From positions 1,667,001 to 1,731,000 of the forward strand of contig NC_079240.1 in assembly GCF_027921745.1 (NCBI RefSeq): DNA of 64,000 nucleotides, read 5' to 3'. Position 1 is the first letter of the stretch; each line of letters starts with the position of its first letter. Shown one piece after another: positions 44,301-53,509 of this stretch. This DNA is from Schizosaccharomyces osmophilus. Its lineage: Eukaryota; Ascomycota; Schizosaccharomycetes; Schizosaccharomycetales; Schizosaccharomycetaceae. Position numbers and translations under genes: made by a program. Below the pieces are notes generated by a model. It ran no database searches. It worked only from the letters and a program-made list of their open reading frames with translations, and was not told where the DNA came from.

Positions 44301-44348
44301 ATTGAGCAATGGAAGGAGGAACGCCGCTTCGTAATTGAAGTTTATTAA
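41334..44348 (+). CDS. met10: Sulfite reductase (NADPH) flavoprotein subunit, Met10-like
   Basis: The single exon encodes 1004 aa. The first 560 residues or so resemble the pyruvate-ferredoxin-oxidoreductase-like N-terminal region of fungal Met10. A cytochrome-P450-reductase-type FAD domain follows (about 620-850), with the FAD motif RREYSISSSQ near residue 787. The NADPH domain has GLGTGLAPFRAFLQ near 862, YLGSRTQREEYLY and YLCGP near 960, and ends NIIEQWKEERRFVIEVY. Together with the hemoprotein subunit the enzyme reduces sulfite to sulfide for cysteine and methionine synthesis. As in budding-yeast Met10, no flavodoxin-like FMN domain is seen. The ATG at 41334 gives MSNTPESMVK. tol1 in this window acts on the PAP by-product of the same pathway. 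Confidence 0.93.
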   Translation: MSNTPESMVKCDSSHQVIEDIVYSLSNHIFSYAEHVPLNHYLTHWNKNGRQNGFSNNVELFNLEARSGAPGLLLGSYTAAISSPGVYSMITPSSCLSLMNPLISNIGLFYGTSKPLVLHVAALDYVDQAYRTDNNSVLDFAYLNNFTVFTSQSNVEAAHMALASTIAAKTSPTVHVYEPDAIATALAPGLPNLDVGAVVDCFNSFSTNEDPVQNAANALTHINDHFSTNYKPVEYEGSSSASKVFVTFGKTETMAARNLLAANQDLGLLSIRTFPFSVEDLHRSLPITCKRVVVISQVRSTAVSSPSFYYSSILASLLDTESLQFSVEEHRYAVKESLTTESLYDALSDHLSLNYAVSTASKVEKTVNFWELDTSEYYVPHLVSTHRTDQSRSVAFRTLYDNLVLAGVRFTTVQLSTQNAFLTDITHGLNADISVVVNDKIPSYYKVLANAAEHSVCLLQTTISHEEAASKLPYEFLTDILNKDIKLILVNPKKFVINGSNLPILSAYIQLFKPGLGSEEAFSILCKEKGFNETIRNSALDSLKEALAFVNVEKAAIEAREPSDKQLPTRAVETSFGPNPIKSLEEDVAPRTTSWETLAQQMMFPEAYNKQDALRPDVSERAYTVRVKSNKRLTPSTYSRNIFHIEFDLGNSGLTYDIGEALGVYGVNNKAHVVDFINEYGLNANELIQVPSIFYKGHWETRTVYQALSQNLDIFGKPTKKFYEQLAHYETDEKERSDLDTLVSPVGAPDFKRRAEVDMLTYADVLKEYKHAKLNASDLAVIVPSIKRREYSISSSQRKHKDSVHLLIVVVDWKDGMGRDRYGQCSHYLSSLRVGDPVTVAVKTSVMKLPKSPEKPIVMAGLGTGLAPFRAFLQFKEWQRLQGIPSGDVVLYLGSRTQREEYLYGEDWEAYHAANLLTFVGQAFSRDQPYKIYIQDVMRSSKELLKKTLVDEGGSFYLCGPTWPLPEITSVLEEVIQSAHSEPVNARNIIEQWKEERRFVIEVY

Positions 44349-45572
44349 AAGAAAACAACTTTAGAATGTAAATATATAATAGGTTTGTCACTTTCTCATA
44401 ACTTTTTTGTGTTTTTGTTTTTTGTTATTTTACTAAATGGCAACCCCCGTCAAAAAGGAGTATTGAAATGGTCAGTAACAATTTCTGCATCTAAAGTCAA
44501 CGAATGAATCAATGAACGAACAAATGGAATGAAACTATTGTTGATGAAAACAACTTTATCAAGCTTAAAAAGATAGAGAAGGGTAAAAACACATACTTTT
44601 ACACACGATCCCCCACACTTAAGCTATAAACAAAGTCGGTACCATGAAACGTCAACGGGAAAAACTCCCGAAAATAAAACAGGGTCTCATTGTATTATAA
44701 AGGTGATAAAACTTTAAGTTGTTTTTTTAAAAAACAATTATGTGAAAGAAAAGAAATCGCTTACTATATAAACCGGCATGACTGTAAATGTTACGCGCTG
44801 ATTTAATAAGCTGCTTACAGATCTTTGCGTTCTAGCTTATCTGATCATCTCGCAGTTCTATACTTCGCTATACCTTACTTTAGTGGATCGCGGAATTTGG
44901 AAAACGATGGGACCGACAAGTCCGATTTCCGAGCTCCATTTAAACTAGAATGTGATTTTCTTTTCTTCTTCTCTTCTTTCCTATTTACTTCAATTGTTTC
45001 TCGAGAGAGTTCGGATCTCCATTACTTTCGATCCTTCTTTTCCATCCTCGGACTTGAGTGGATCCGCTGTTGATACTACGCTAAGGAAAGAGAATAAAAG
45101 GGACTTGAAACTCCCTTAAGTGTCCCATCCTGAAAATTTTATAATAGTAACTTTCCATTAGCAGAAAAGAGTTTATCATTTAAATTTCGCAAACTCGTAC
45201 TAAAGCTGTCTTTCGATTCTTCATTTGTGCTTTTGCTTTTGTTTATATCATACCATATTTTTTCCCTTCTGATTAAACTATATTGATAATACTCTTATGT
45301 GAACAAATATCCACTGGTTTCGCATATAGTAGAATTGTTGCTGATCCGTCTTTGTTCCGTATATTCAGTTTTTTTTGAGATTTCTTTAGAATTGTGCTGA
45401 AGACAGTGTGCATTGACGACGAAATTGACAAGCGATTACCAGTCGATTGTCATTTTTCAAAAAAGGTTTATTTATTTATTTGTTTGTTGGACGTCTATCA
45501 TTCTTTGATACAATCATTAGATTGTAAAAGGAATTGAGGATAAAATTGTTCCTAGCAAGTGGGTCTCTAAAG
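44349..45572. other. Intergenic region, met10-uncharacterised gene
   Basis: About 1.2 kb between two plus-strand genes. Short open frames have no family features. There is a CGGGA/TCCCG hairpin near 44656. I looked for tRNA A and B boxes and did not find a convincing pair. Confidence 0.5.
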
Positions 45573-46241
45573 ATGCAAGTTCGTTCACCCAAACATATCT
45601 CTCCGGTGGCCACCGTTGACTTGAAAAAGAAGCCACCGGCTTTACCTACCTTTTGGATTGCTTTTCCAGCAACTCGGCCGATAGGCTTTATACGACCTCG
45701 CATCAATCGTCGGATTACCCAAGTCAAACAACGAGCCGAAACAGAAGAGGCAATATTTAATTTGTACCAACGATGGAATCCTTTCTCGTTTTCCTATCGT
45801 CTCATCCTTACAGATGCCATTAGGGATGACAAGAAAATTCTAGCTTGGTTCTTTACAAAAAGATTTGGATCTCCAAAGGTTATAATGAAACACACGACAA
45901 GCCATGATGACGGCTATATGAATTGGGCAATCAAATTCGCTGAAAAAAGTGTGATATTTGATGACATGACTTCCAAAGAACCGAGACAAGTAGTTTGGAA
46001 ATTACAAAATCAAAAGGCAAAGCATGAAAATACTTGGAAAGCAGATTTGGTCTTACCATCGCGAAAGCAAAGAATGTCCGTGGGTTCTTTAAATGGTTTC
46101 GAAATTAAATTTCATGCTCAGGTTTTCGAATATACAACTCGCTTAATGAAATTTCGTCATCTCGAAGTCGCCATTTTTAGCATGGCTCTCTATGTGAAAA
46201 TATACGATTTAAAACTACTTCATGCTTGTCTCCTACCCTGA
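45573..46241 (+). CDS. Uncharacterised conserved-looking protein, 222 aa
   Basis: I do not recognise this protein. The ORF begins at the first in-frame ATG (45573); the frame extends to a TTG 39 nt upstream. The sequence is balanced in composition and not low-complexity. A basic N-terminus is followed by LPTFWIAFPATRPIGF, then alternating strands (YRLILTD, GYMNWAIKFA, SVIFDDM, VVWKLQNQ, WKADLVLP) and a final strand-rich region (FEIKFHAQVFEYTTRLMKFRHL, VAIFSMALYVKIYDL). The pattern suggests a mainly beta fold, perhaps a tubby- or LURP-like barrel; that is a guess. There is no signal peptide, clear membrane span, Cys cluster or catalytic motif. Its place suggests orthology to S. pombe SPCC584.16c. 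Confidence 0.65.
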   Translation: MQVRSPKHISPVATVDLKKKPPALPTFWIAFPATRPIGFIRPRINRRITQVKQRAETEEAIFNLYQRWNPFSFSYRLILTDAIRDDKKILAWFFTKRFGSPKVIMKHTTSHDDGYMNWAIKFAEKSVIFDDMTSKEPRQVVWKLQNQKAKHENTWKADLVLPSRKQRMSVGSLNGFEIKFHAQVFEYTTRLMKFRHLEVAIFSMALYVKIYDLKLLHACLLP

Positions 46242-46770
46242 GCGTTTCATTCTATGGTTTAAACCCGCCCTTCCTCTTGTCATGACATCCGCACTAATGA
46301 AGGATCTCTCTTTCACTTTCAATATGTAGAAAGTATTCCCTTGCTTATATGTCTGTTCCATTGTTTGCCGTTCCCTCTTATTTCTTTTGTATCAATAATT
46401 ATGGTGTTTTCTGAAAGTAGTGCCTTCTTTCTGGCTTGGTTTCAAATGATCTTGTCAATGAAAAAAAAAACTCTTCATAGAACTAGAATGAAAGATTTCT
46501 TGTGGGGTTGATTGGGTATCTCTGTCTCTTGTTTTTCATTGTATTTTTATTCTCTGTTTACTCATTTTCATCTGATACGCATCAAATATCTTTGCTCATG
46601 TGCGGTATCGCCCTTACCAAACTACAATGTAGATTGTCTTAATGACGGGTTCTCTTTGTGCCAATTGTTTACAACAAGAACCGCTACTGACGGAAAACGA
46701 CTAAAGATTACCTTGAAACAGATTCATATAGTTGATTTCTGCCTCTGGTATAAGCCAGATAATATTATGA
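46242..46770. other. Intergenic region upstream of any2
   Basis: About 530 bp between the uncharacterised gene and the first any2 exon. It is T-rich and carries the any2 promoter. No further gene was seen. Confidence 0.45.
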
Positions 46771-48987
46771 ATGAATACGAATAGTCTAAGTAATCGTCAT
46801 AAGAGTCCTGTAAAACTATTTGAAGTCCGGTAAGTAAACCTTCCAATTCTAGGAAAACTTAAGGTTTTAAAAGAAAGTAATGATACCTAAGGAATTCCCT
46901 CTGGTCTTTTGGAAACCAAAAACGTGCAATGTTAGGATCCAATTGACATATCGCGGATAAGTCGGAAATTTGAGCTAGCATTTGACGGTGATTTTTCTTG
47001 CTTTAGTATAGAAGCTATCTTCTTTTACTTTTGAAAATAATTTTCATTTTCAAGCATTGGGTTCGTATGAGTAAGGACTATCAATGCTTGCTCACAACGA
47101 AGTTGACTTAATTGGTCACGGCTTTCCCTTGAAACTGTCTATTTGGTTCCTACTACGTAGCTTTCTTTCCCCCAACTCTTTCTATTTTAATGGATCGATT
47201 ACTGACATCTTCTTTAGGCTTTACAATGCTGAAGCGAATGTAATCGTACTGTACGGCGATTCACTTGACTCGGCTGCTAGGATCTCAGGTGTCGTAGTTC
47301 TTTCCATCGCTCAGCCCATTCGGATACGAAATATAAAACTTCGCCTTGCTGGTAGATCTTTTGTTTGGTAAGTCCTGTTTGTGCTTTATACGTCAAGGCA
47401 GCCTGCTCACCATTTTTTAGCTGGTCCGACGAATCCAAGAGTAGTTCAAATGGAGGCAATAAAATCCGACGTCAAGTGAATCAGATTCTGGATAGACAAT
47501 GGTCATTTCTGTCGGGAGATGGCAACAAGACAATTCAAGACGGTAATTACGAATATCCGTTTGATTACCAACTTCCACCAGATATTCCTGAGTCTATTGA
47601 AAGAGTCCCAGGATGTCATATTATATATACTCTGACAGCCTGCTTAGAAAGAGCAACAATCCCTTCTACTAATTTGGAGTCTGCGCTGCAATTTCGTGTC
47701 GTCCGAACCATCCCTCCTAATAGTCTCGATCTCATGCACTCTGTAAGTGTTAGCGATATATGGCCGTCTAAAGTCAATTATGAAACGAGCATTCCTTCAA
47801 AGATATATGCAATTGGCTCTGAAATTCCAATTAATTTTAAATTGTATCCTCTTTTAAAAGGACTCGATATCGGGAAGGTGACAATTGTCTTAAAGGAATA
47901 CTGTTCTCTGTTTATAAATTCCAAAACATTTTCTTCTACTAGCCGGAAAGACTTCAAACGTGTTTTAGCTAAAAAGACTGTACCCGGCCTTGCAATGATT
48001 GACGACTGTTGGCAAGATCAAATTAAAATTCCAATTCCTGAATCTTTGGGTGACTGTACACAAGATTGTGATTTGAATTGTATACGCGTTCATCATAAAC
48101 TTCGTCTTTCCATCTCTCTATTAAATCCTGATGGTCATATATCTGAACTTCGCAACTCTTTACCCTTATCTTTAGTAATTTCACCGGTTATGTTCGGTGC
48201 TAGAAGGTCTGAGGGTCTTTTTACAGGAGATCATGCGTCTTATGTAAACGAAAATGTCTTGCCTAGTTACGATCGCCATATTTTTGATGTTCTTTGGGAT
48301 GCCGTTCCTCCCGAAAGCGCTCCCGTGCTTAGTGAGTTTACTACACCTAACACTAGTCGGCGAAATTCTTCGGATTATGGACCGGCTAGTCCCGTTCTTA
48401 GTATCAACACGAACACAAAGTCGTTTTCAAACACCCAGTCCGTATCTTCTCCTTCTTTAGGATCTCAACCGAGCTTTTATATCGAAAACTCAACTCAATC
48501 TCCCTCTGATAGAACTGAATTTCTATCACCTATAACATCTCCAATGGCGCCATTTTCCGGTGCCTGTCGTAGAGCTGCTCGTTCTAGAGCCAATAGTACC
48601 TCTTCATCGTTTGGTGGTTCTCAAATACAAGGCTTACAGCCTGAGAATTCTTTCTTGGGTTCAACATCTCCTAACCGCACGCTACCTGTGCGTAGTGTGT
48701 CTACCCTAAGTTTACAAGAGTTAGGTAAATTACCTCCTTACTATGAAGCACATTCAGCTTTCTCAAATGTACTCCCTCTTGACGGACTTCCTCATTATGA
48801 ACAGGCTACAAAGCCGTTAAGTCCGACCCCTTCTCTTCATGGCAGTCAAGCTTCGACTATCATTGCAACACCTACACCTACTGTGCGTGTCTCACCAATA
48901 GAAACTCCTACTCGAAGTCCACCTCGTCCGGTTACAGTAATAAAAAGTAAGTCCTCTGGCAATTTGACACACCACGGGCTTCACTGA
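46771..48987 (+). CDS. any2: Arrestin-related ubiquitin-ligase adaptor Any2
   Basis: Exons 46771-46829, 47218-47367 and 47421-48987 give 591 aa. The introns are 388 nt (GTAAGT donor, TTTAG acceptor) and 53 nt. The small first exon gives MNTNSLSNRHKSPVKLFEV-RLYNAEANVIVLYGDSL, the first arrestin strands, and closes the frame. The arrestin N domain spans about 1-190 and the C domain about 200-350 (IYAIGSEIPINFKLYPL, VTIVLKEY). The Ser/Pro-rich tail has PY motifs for a HECT ligase: PPYY near residue 500 and an LPHYEQA variant after it. Arrestin-related proteins bring Nedd4-type ligases such as Pub1 to plasma-membrane transporters for ubiquitination and endocytosis, often under nitrogen control. 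The long first intron is unusual for this region. Confidence 0.88.
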
Positions 48988-49463
48988 TGTTCTTTCCTAG
49001 ACCGTTGTTTGTTTATTCATTCTCTAGCTTATAGAGTATGGCCCCTTTTTGCCATATTCGTTGTGAGATATAAAAAATAGTTACCACGTATTTTGAAAGT
49101 TACTTTTGAGTGCAAAGTTTCTTTTGTATTTTTGTTATAATTGAACATAATGATCATTTACGTGCTTTATATATACCAACAAATGAATAAGGACTCTTGA
49201 GTTCAAAATTAGGGACATATGACTATCCCTCTAAATATAAGAAAACGAGAATAACTACGGTTAAAAGAACAAATCTTTTGGCATCTATTTATGTTTGATA
49301 TATCTAATGACTGCATTTATAAAATACATTACAAAGATCATTAATCTTTATACTTAATTAAATCTCAAAAATGTAAGGTTCCTATCTGTAAATAACAAAA
49401 CCCGCCCATGTGTAACGAATGTGTAAGCAAGACCAGTTTATGGCGATTTACCTGTTAGAGTTA
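48988..49463. other. Convergent 3' intergenic region, any2-ataxin-10 gene
   Basis: About 480 bp between the stop codons of two convergent genes. It is AT-rich, and no gene was recognised. Confidence 0.5.
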
Positions 49464-50753
49464 TTAAAGACGATTTTTAGGTACTAGTTTCACTTTCCCA
49501 TTATCGTCGATTTGAGAATCATAGCCGGCTTCTTCCAAAACCTCAGATTTGCTAATACCTACAGGGTTCAAGTTGGCAATGAATGCTTGATTATCGGGAT
49601 TGTTTTGCAATAGATGACGGATACAAAGGACAGTAACTTCACGGAGGTATGGATTGAAATCATCAATGTTACATTGAGACAGTATAACTGACAAACCACC
49701 GTCTGTGTTTCGAACATCGTCCTGTGTAGCCGGATATAAATGCGCGGCAAAGGTGATGAAATGAACGCATTCCCGTTTAACACCTCCTACAGCTTCACAA
49801 AAATCATAGAAACTTCCAGGAGGAATAGGAATTTTCTGAACTAAAGTCTTGCGTGGAATACACTGATTAAGGACACCAAGTAAAAGCAGTACTTCATTCG
49901 TGGCCAACGAAGAATCATGGTAGTACCGTTGAAATTCATGAGCAATATCTATTTTTTGGTTTGAGTCATTATGTATCAGAGTAAGTTTTTCATATCGTGT
50001 GTAAAGAAGACTAATAACCAATTTGAAGCTCTCGGATAAGTAAGTGACGACGGTCAAGTCAGCTTCTGAGATATTAGATTTGTCCATGGAAGAAACACGT
50101 TGATGAAGCCGTTTAGCAATTAAGCGGGTGATTAGGTAAAGAGTGGGAAACAAAGATAAATCCACAGCAACAAACGGTTCACGGCTCATGGCATCGACAG
50201 CAAAATAGATGGATCGAAATCCCAATAGAACTGCACGTTTAATAAGGATTTCTGCATAACCGTTACTCAAGATATGGCTGATGATACGAAAAAGAATGCT
50301 TTCTCTCTGCCAATCTGGATGACGATCCTGATCAACTAAGATATCGAGTAAGTACAGGCCAGCAGGAGAGGTACACAGCTGACTTAATCTCTTATTATTA
50401 TTTAGTATTAGGGACCAAATCGAAATTTCAAATGCAGCCAATTGAGCACTCGTAACTGGGAGAGGTAGTATAGGAGGAAATTTGGTAAGGAAAGCCCACG
50501 CCTCATCCTGTAAAGGCGAGTCACCAGCTACAGAGTTTGCAAGGATTTGCCAAGGAAGAGAAGTGTATGGTTTTTGGGAAACTGAAGCTGCAAGCTGCTC
50601 AGGAAGGAATTGTGTGAACAAACCTGCCTCCCCGGCAGCTTGTTGTACATCTTTGCCTGAAGCCAAGCGATTTCTTATTGTTCTTAAATAGTTTTCTGAA
50701 TCTTCATTGCAATGATGAAAAAGGATGGCATAGTCCAATTGTTGATTATCCAT
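49464..50753 (-). CDS. Ataxin-10 homologue (Ctr86-like, armadillo-type)
   Basis: The single exon encodes 429 aa and is helical throughout, in keeping with armadillo-like repeats. The C-terminal region (about 355-415) has the ataxin-10 signature: SVILSQCNIDDFNPYLREV, then VLCIRHLLQNNPDNQAFI. In fungi this family is usually 400-600 aa; the human member acts in ciliary and neuronal contexts, and fungal roles are poorly known. The start ATG gives MDNQQLDYAILFHHCN, and no upstream exon is needed. It lies in tandem with the permease on the minus strand, as I recall for S. pombe. Confidence 0.82.
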   Translation of the reverse strand: MDNQQLDYAILFHHCNEDSENYLRTIRNRLASGKDVQQAAGEAGLFTQFLPEQLAASVSQKPYTSLPWQILANSVAGDSPLQDEAWAFLTKFPPILPLPVTSAQLAAFEISIWSLILNNNKRLSQLCTSPAGLYLLDILVDQDRHPDWQRESILFRIISHILSNGYAEILIKRAVLLGFRSIYFAVDAMSREPFVAVDLSLFPTLYLITRLIAKRLHQRVSSMDKSNISEADLTVVTYLSESFKLVISLLYTRYEKLTLIHNDSNQKIDIAHEFQRYYHDSSLATNEVLLLLGVLNQCIPRKTLVQKIPIPPGSFYDFCEAVGGVKRECVHFITFAAHLYPATQDDVRNTDGGLSVILSQCNIDDFNPYLREVTVLCIRHLLQNNPDNQAFIANLNPVGISKSEVLEEAGYDSQIDDNGKVKLVPKNRL

Positions 50754-51518
50754 GAAGGCATAGACAGGAAGTTTCTAAGAAGCAGAAACGTTAGCTCTCA
50801 AATAAATAAATTTTAATGTATTTGTTGCAGGTAATGTATAGGAGAACTCAACAATCCATGTGAAAAGAGCTTTTCATAGACGATATGAGTTTCTTCAATT
50901 TTCCAGTAAAAAAAGCATCGCAACCAATATCAATTCATTTTAGCGACTTACAACTTGCTTAGCCAAAATTTAGAAATCCTGTACACAGAACAAAAAGTTC
51001 ACGAGAAATAGGTTCTTTGTGGATATGTGAGTACGGTACCTTCTTGTCGCAGCAAGTGATGATGTTTGAAAATTCAGTATAACAAAGTGTTCTCTATTAT
51101 AATGTTGGATTGATGTGAACAAACTTATTTTGCAGGTTATTTATACTGTAATATGTTGACACAATGAAATTACAAAAGGTCATCATTTCAAATGATGAAG
51201 CGAATGAAATACATAACCAGAATACGACAGCAAGAAAAAAAGGCAAATGAAATGAATGCTATTAAAAATGAGAGGAGATAATACAGGTCTATTAAAATTT
51301 AGCAAGGTAGAAAGAAAAATACACATCAAAAATTATCATAACAACACTAGAGAGAAAGAACGGACGAAAAGAAAACGTAAATCAAAAGAGAAAGCACAAA
51401 ACATCATATAAAATTGAAGCGAAACATTGCAAATTAGGCATCGAATTTTTGGAAATATAAGAATATTAAATGTAGAGGGACATCAGGAATGTAGTTGAGT
51501 GCAAATGTAATAATTTTT
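50754..51518. other. Intergenic region, ataxin-10 gene promoter and permease 3' end
   Basis: About 765 bp, A-rich on the plus strand near 51170-51420. It holds the permease 3' end and the ataxin-10 gene promoter. I see no gene. Confidence 0.5.
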
Positions 51519-53126
51519 CTACTTTTTCTTTGTAATGGAAACACTGGCTTCATCGTCGTCAGGCTTGGATACGCCCTCCAAAATAACATCTGAACTGACA
51601 GATGTATCTGGAACATATGTAAGACAAGGGCCAGTGAACCATTTGTGGGCGGATACAATCCACCAAACGATAATAGCAAACATAGGGCCTCCATATACAA
51701 CGCATGTCCAGTTCATACCTTGTGCATTTAAATTCTTTCCTTTGGTTTCTGGGAAACACAAGATGGGAAGCATAAGCAGGACGAACGCACAGGAGGCGTA
51801 ACCAATGGGCTTTGAAAAGCGACCCAAATGAAAAGGGCCTCTTTGAAAATCGAGATCAGAGACGCACGTGATTTTGATGAAAATAGGAATCGTAAAAGCA
51901 ACAAAGGCGGCAATAGCACCGACAGAAAAAATGGCACTGATGGCTACATCGCCAGCAAAAATTAAGAGTAGCAGTAGCATACCGGCAATAGTATTCATCC
52001 AGGTACATCGGTTGGGAGTCTTTGTGCGAACGTCGACATGAGCGAGGTAATCGGAAAAGGGGAAGACGCCATCTCTGGCATAAGAATAAGTAACACGAGA
52101 GGCAGCAACCATGCAACCTTGACCCATCATAAAACTACAAACGACCGTGAGGGCAGTCAAAGCGACAGTAGTTTTGTAGTCACAGACTTGTTGAAGATAG
52201 ACGACATAGGGTTGACCTAAACCGTCGTTCATAACTTGTGAAACATCGACAACGGTATATGCAATGATGAGGTTTAGAAGCCAGCCAACAACACCACCAA
52301 AAGCCGAGGTCATGACGATAGCTCTTGGAGCGGCAACGCTAGCATTGGAGCATTCCTCACTTAAATGAAAAGGAGAATCGTAACCAGACATTGTCCAGAT
52401 GACACCGGCAAAAGACATCAAAAGGGCTAACCCATCGCTCCAATCGGTTTGGTTTTCAAAGTTTGTCCATACTTTATGACTGCTATTGAAGGCATGGTTT
52501 TTGCCAGCGACGGCCAAAAGGGTAATCATGACAATGCCAAGGAAGACCATGTTGATGACTGTACCGCAAGTATTAAAATGGGCGATAACCTTTGTTGGAA
52601 GGCAGGAAACCAAAGTCATGACCATCATAGCAGAACATGCTAATAAAAACGTTTGGTAGTTTTGAGGGGTATAACTAGGATTTTTGATCTGAATAAGAGA
52701 AAGAACCATTCCCGAGAAGGAGTAAGCGACACTAGGAGCAGCTGTGACTTGAACGAAATAATTGGACCAGCCAGTAAGCCAAGCAGCCAAAGGGCCCCAG
52801 CGTCTAGGAGCCAACTTTGCGGCAGCGTAATACAAACCACCAGAAGTAGGCATGGAAGAACAAAGCTCTGCCATACCATAAGCGACGCATTGAACGAAAA
52901 CCATTGCAATGAGCCAGCCCCATACCATGGCAGGAGTGCCGGCGTAGCCTGCTGTGTAATACATGGTAGAAGCGAAAGAGGGCAGCAAACCAAGAACGGA
53001 AAAGGAAACGCAAAACGAACTTAATGAAGAGAATTCACGCTTAAATTCCTGTTTATAACCCAAGGCAGCCAGCTCTGCAGCATCTGGATTAAGACCCTCT
53101 AAATCATTTTTGTCGCTATGAGACAT
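51519..53126 (-). CDS. APC-superfamily amino acid/GABA/choline-type permease
   Basis: The single exon encodes 535 aa with about twelve membrane segments. The N-terminal tail is cytoplasmic and acidic, leading to ALGYKQEFKREFSSLSSF and FSVLGLLPSFASTMYY, then SSMPTSGGLYYAAAKLAP and GYDSPFHLSEECSNASVAAPRAI. These are the hallmarks of the fungal amino acid-choline transporter (ACT) branch that includes Uga4 and Hnm1. The exact substrate cannot be read from sequence; GABA, choline or neutral amino acids are candidates. The C-tail has Ser/Lys/Asp residues suited to phosphorylation and ubiquitination. The gene sits two genes from the arrestin any2, whose family regulates such permeases; any functional link is inference. 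Confidence 0.9.
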   Translation of the reverse strand: MSHSDKNDLEGLNPDAAELAALGYKQEFKREFSSLSSFCVSFSVLGLLPSFASTMYYTAGYAGTPAMVWGWLIAMVFVQCVAYGMAELCSSMPTSGGLYYAAAKLAPRRWGPLAAWLTGWSNYFVQVTAAPSVAYSFSGMVLSLIQIKNPSYTPQNYQTFLLACSAMMVMTLVSCLPTKVIAHFNTCGTVINMVFLGIVMITLLAVAGKNHAFNSSHKVWTNFENQTDWSDGLALLMSFAGVIWTMSGYDSPFHLSEECSNASVAAPRAIVMTSAFGGVVGWLLNLIIAYTVVDVSQVMNDGLGQPYVVYLQQVCDYKTTVALTALTVVCSFMMGQGCMVAASRVTYSYARDGVFPFSDYLAHVDVRTKTPNRCTWMNTIAGMLLLLLIFAGDVAISAIFSVGAIAAFVAFTIPIFIKITCVSDLDFQRGPFHLGRFSKPIGYASCAFVLLMLPILCFPETKGKNLNAQGMNWTCVVYGGPMFAIIVWWIVSAHKWFTGPCLTYVPDTSVSSDVILEGVSKPDDDEASVSITKKK

Positions 53127-53225
53127 GATGGAAGGGTAGGAAAAAGAACTTTTTGTAATTCGAAGGAAAGAAAGTCAAAAATTCGTCCTTTTCGGTGGTT
53201 TTAATCTTCGCTCCCTGTTCGTATA

Positions 53226-53294
53226 CCAATCCAATCAATGGTTTCGATAAACCAAAATGAAACACTGCAAGGATACAATCCAATCCAATCCAAT
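53226..53294. promoter_or_regulatory. Cluster of five CCAAT boxes upstream of the permease
   Basis: CCAAT occurs at 53226-53230 and 53231-53235 in tandem, then three times in tandem at 53280-53294, all 100-170 bp before the permease start. CCAAT is the binding core of the Php2/3/5 (HAP) complex. The five-base tandem may instead be a simple repeat, so function is uncertain. Confidence 0.5.
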
Positions 53295-53491
53295 CCAAAC
53301 CGATCCACTATTGTTTACTTTTATTTCAATTCAAATAGGCTCCACTCAGCAGAGAAAATCAACAACAACAACAACAACAAAAAAAGACAAGAGATGACAA
53401 GAGAGTGTGACGGTGAAAATACAAAGATGAATTGCTTTTTCAAATAAGCGTATCATCTTGCTTTTTTATATTTGCCCTAGATTTTCGTCTG

Positions 53492-53509
53492 ATTATCAAA
53501 AGTGATAAG
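53492..53509. promoter_or_regulatory. Inverted pair of GATA motifs upstream of the permease
   Basis: TTATCA (53493-53498) and TGATAA (53503-53508) form a 6-bp inverted repeat with a 4-bp spacer, about 370 bp before the permease ATG. Fungal GATA factors such as Gaf1 (nitrogen) and Fep1 (iron) bind GATAA. Nitrogen control of a permease is the simplest reading. Confidence 0.45.
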
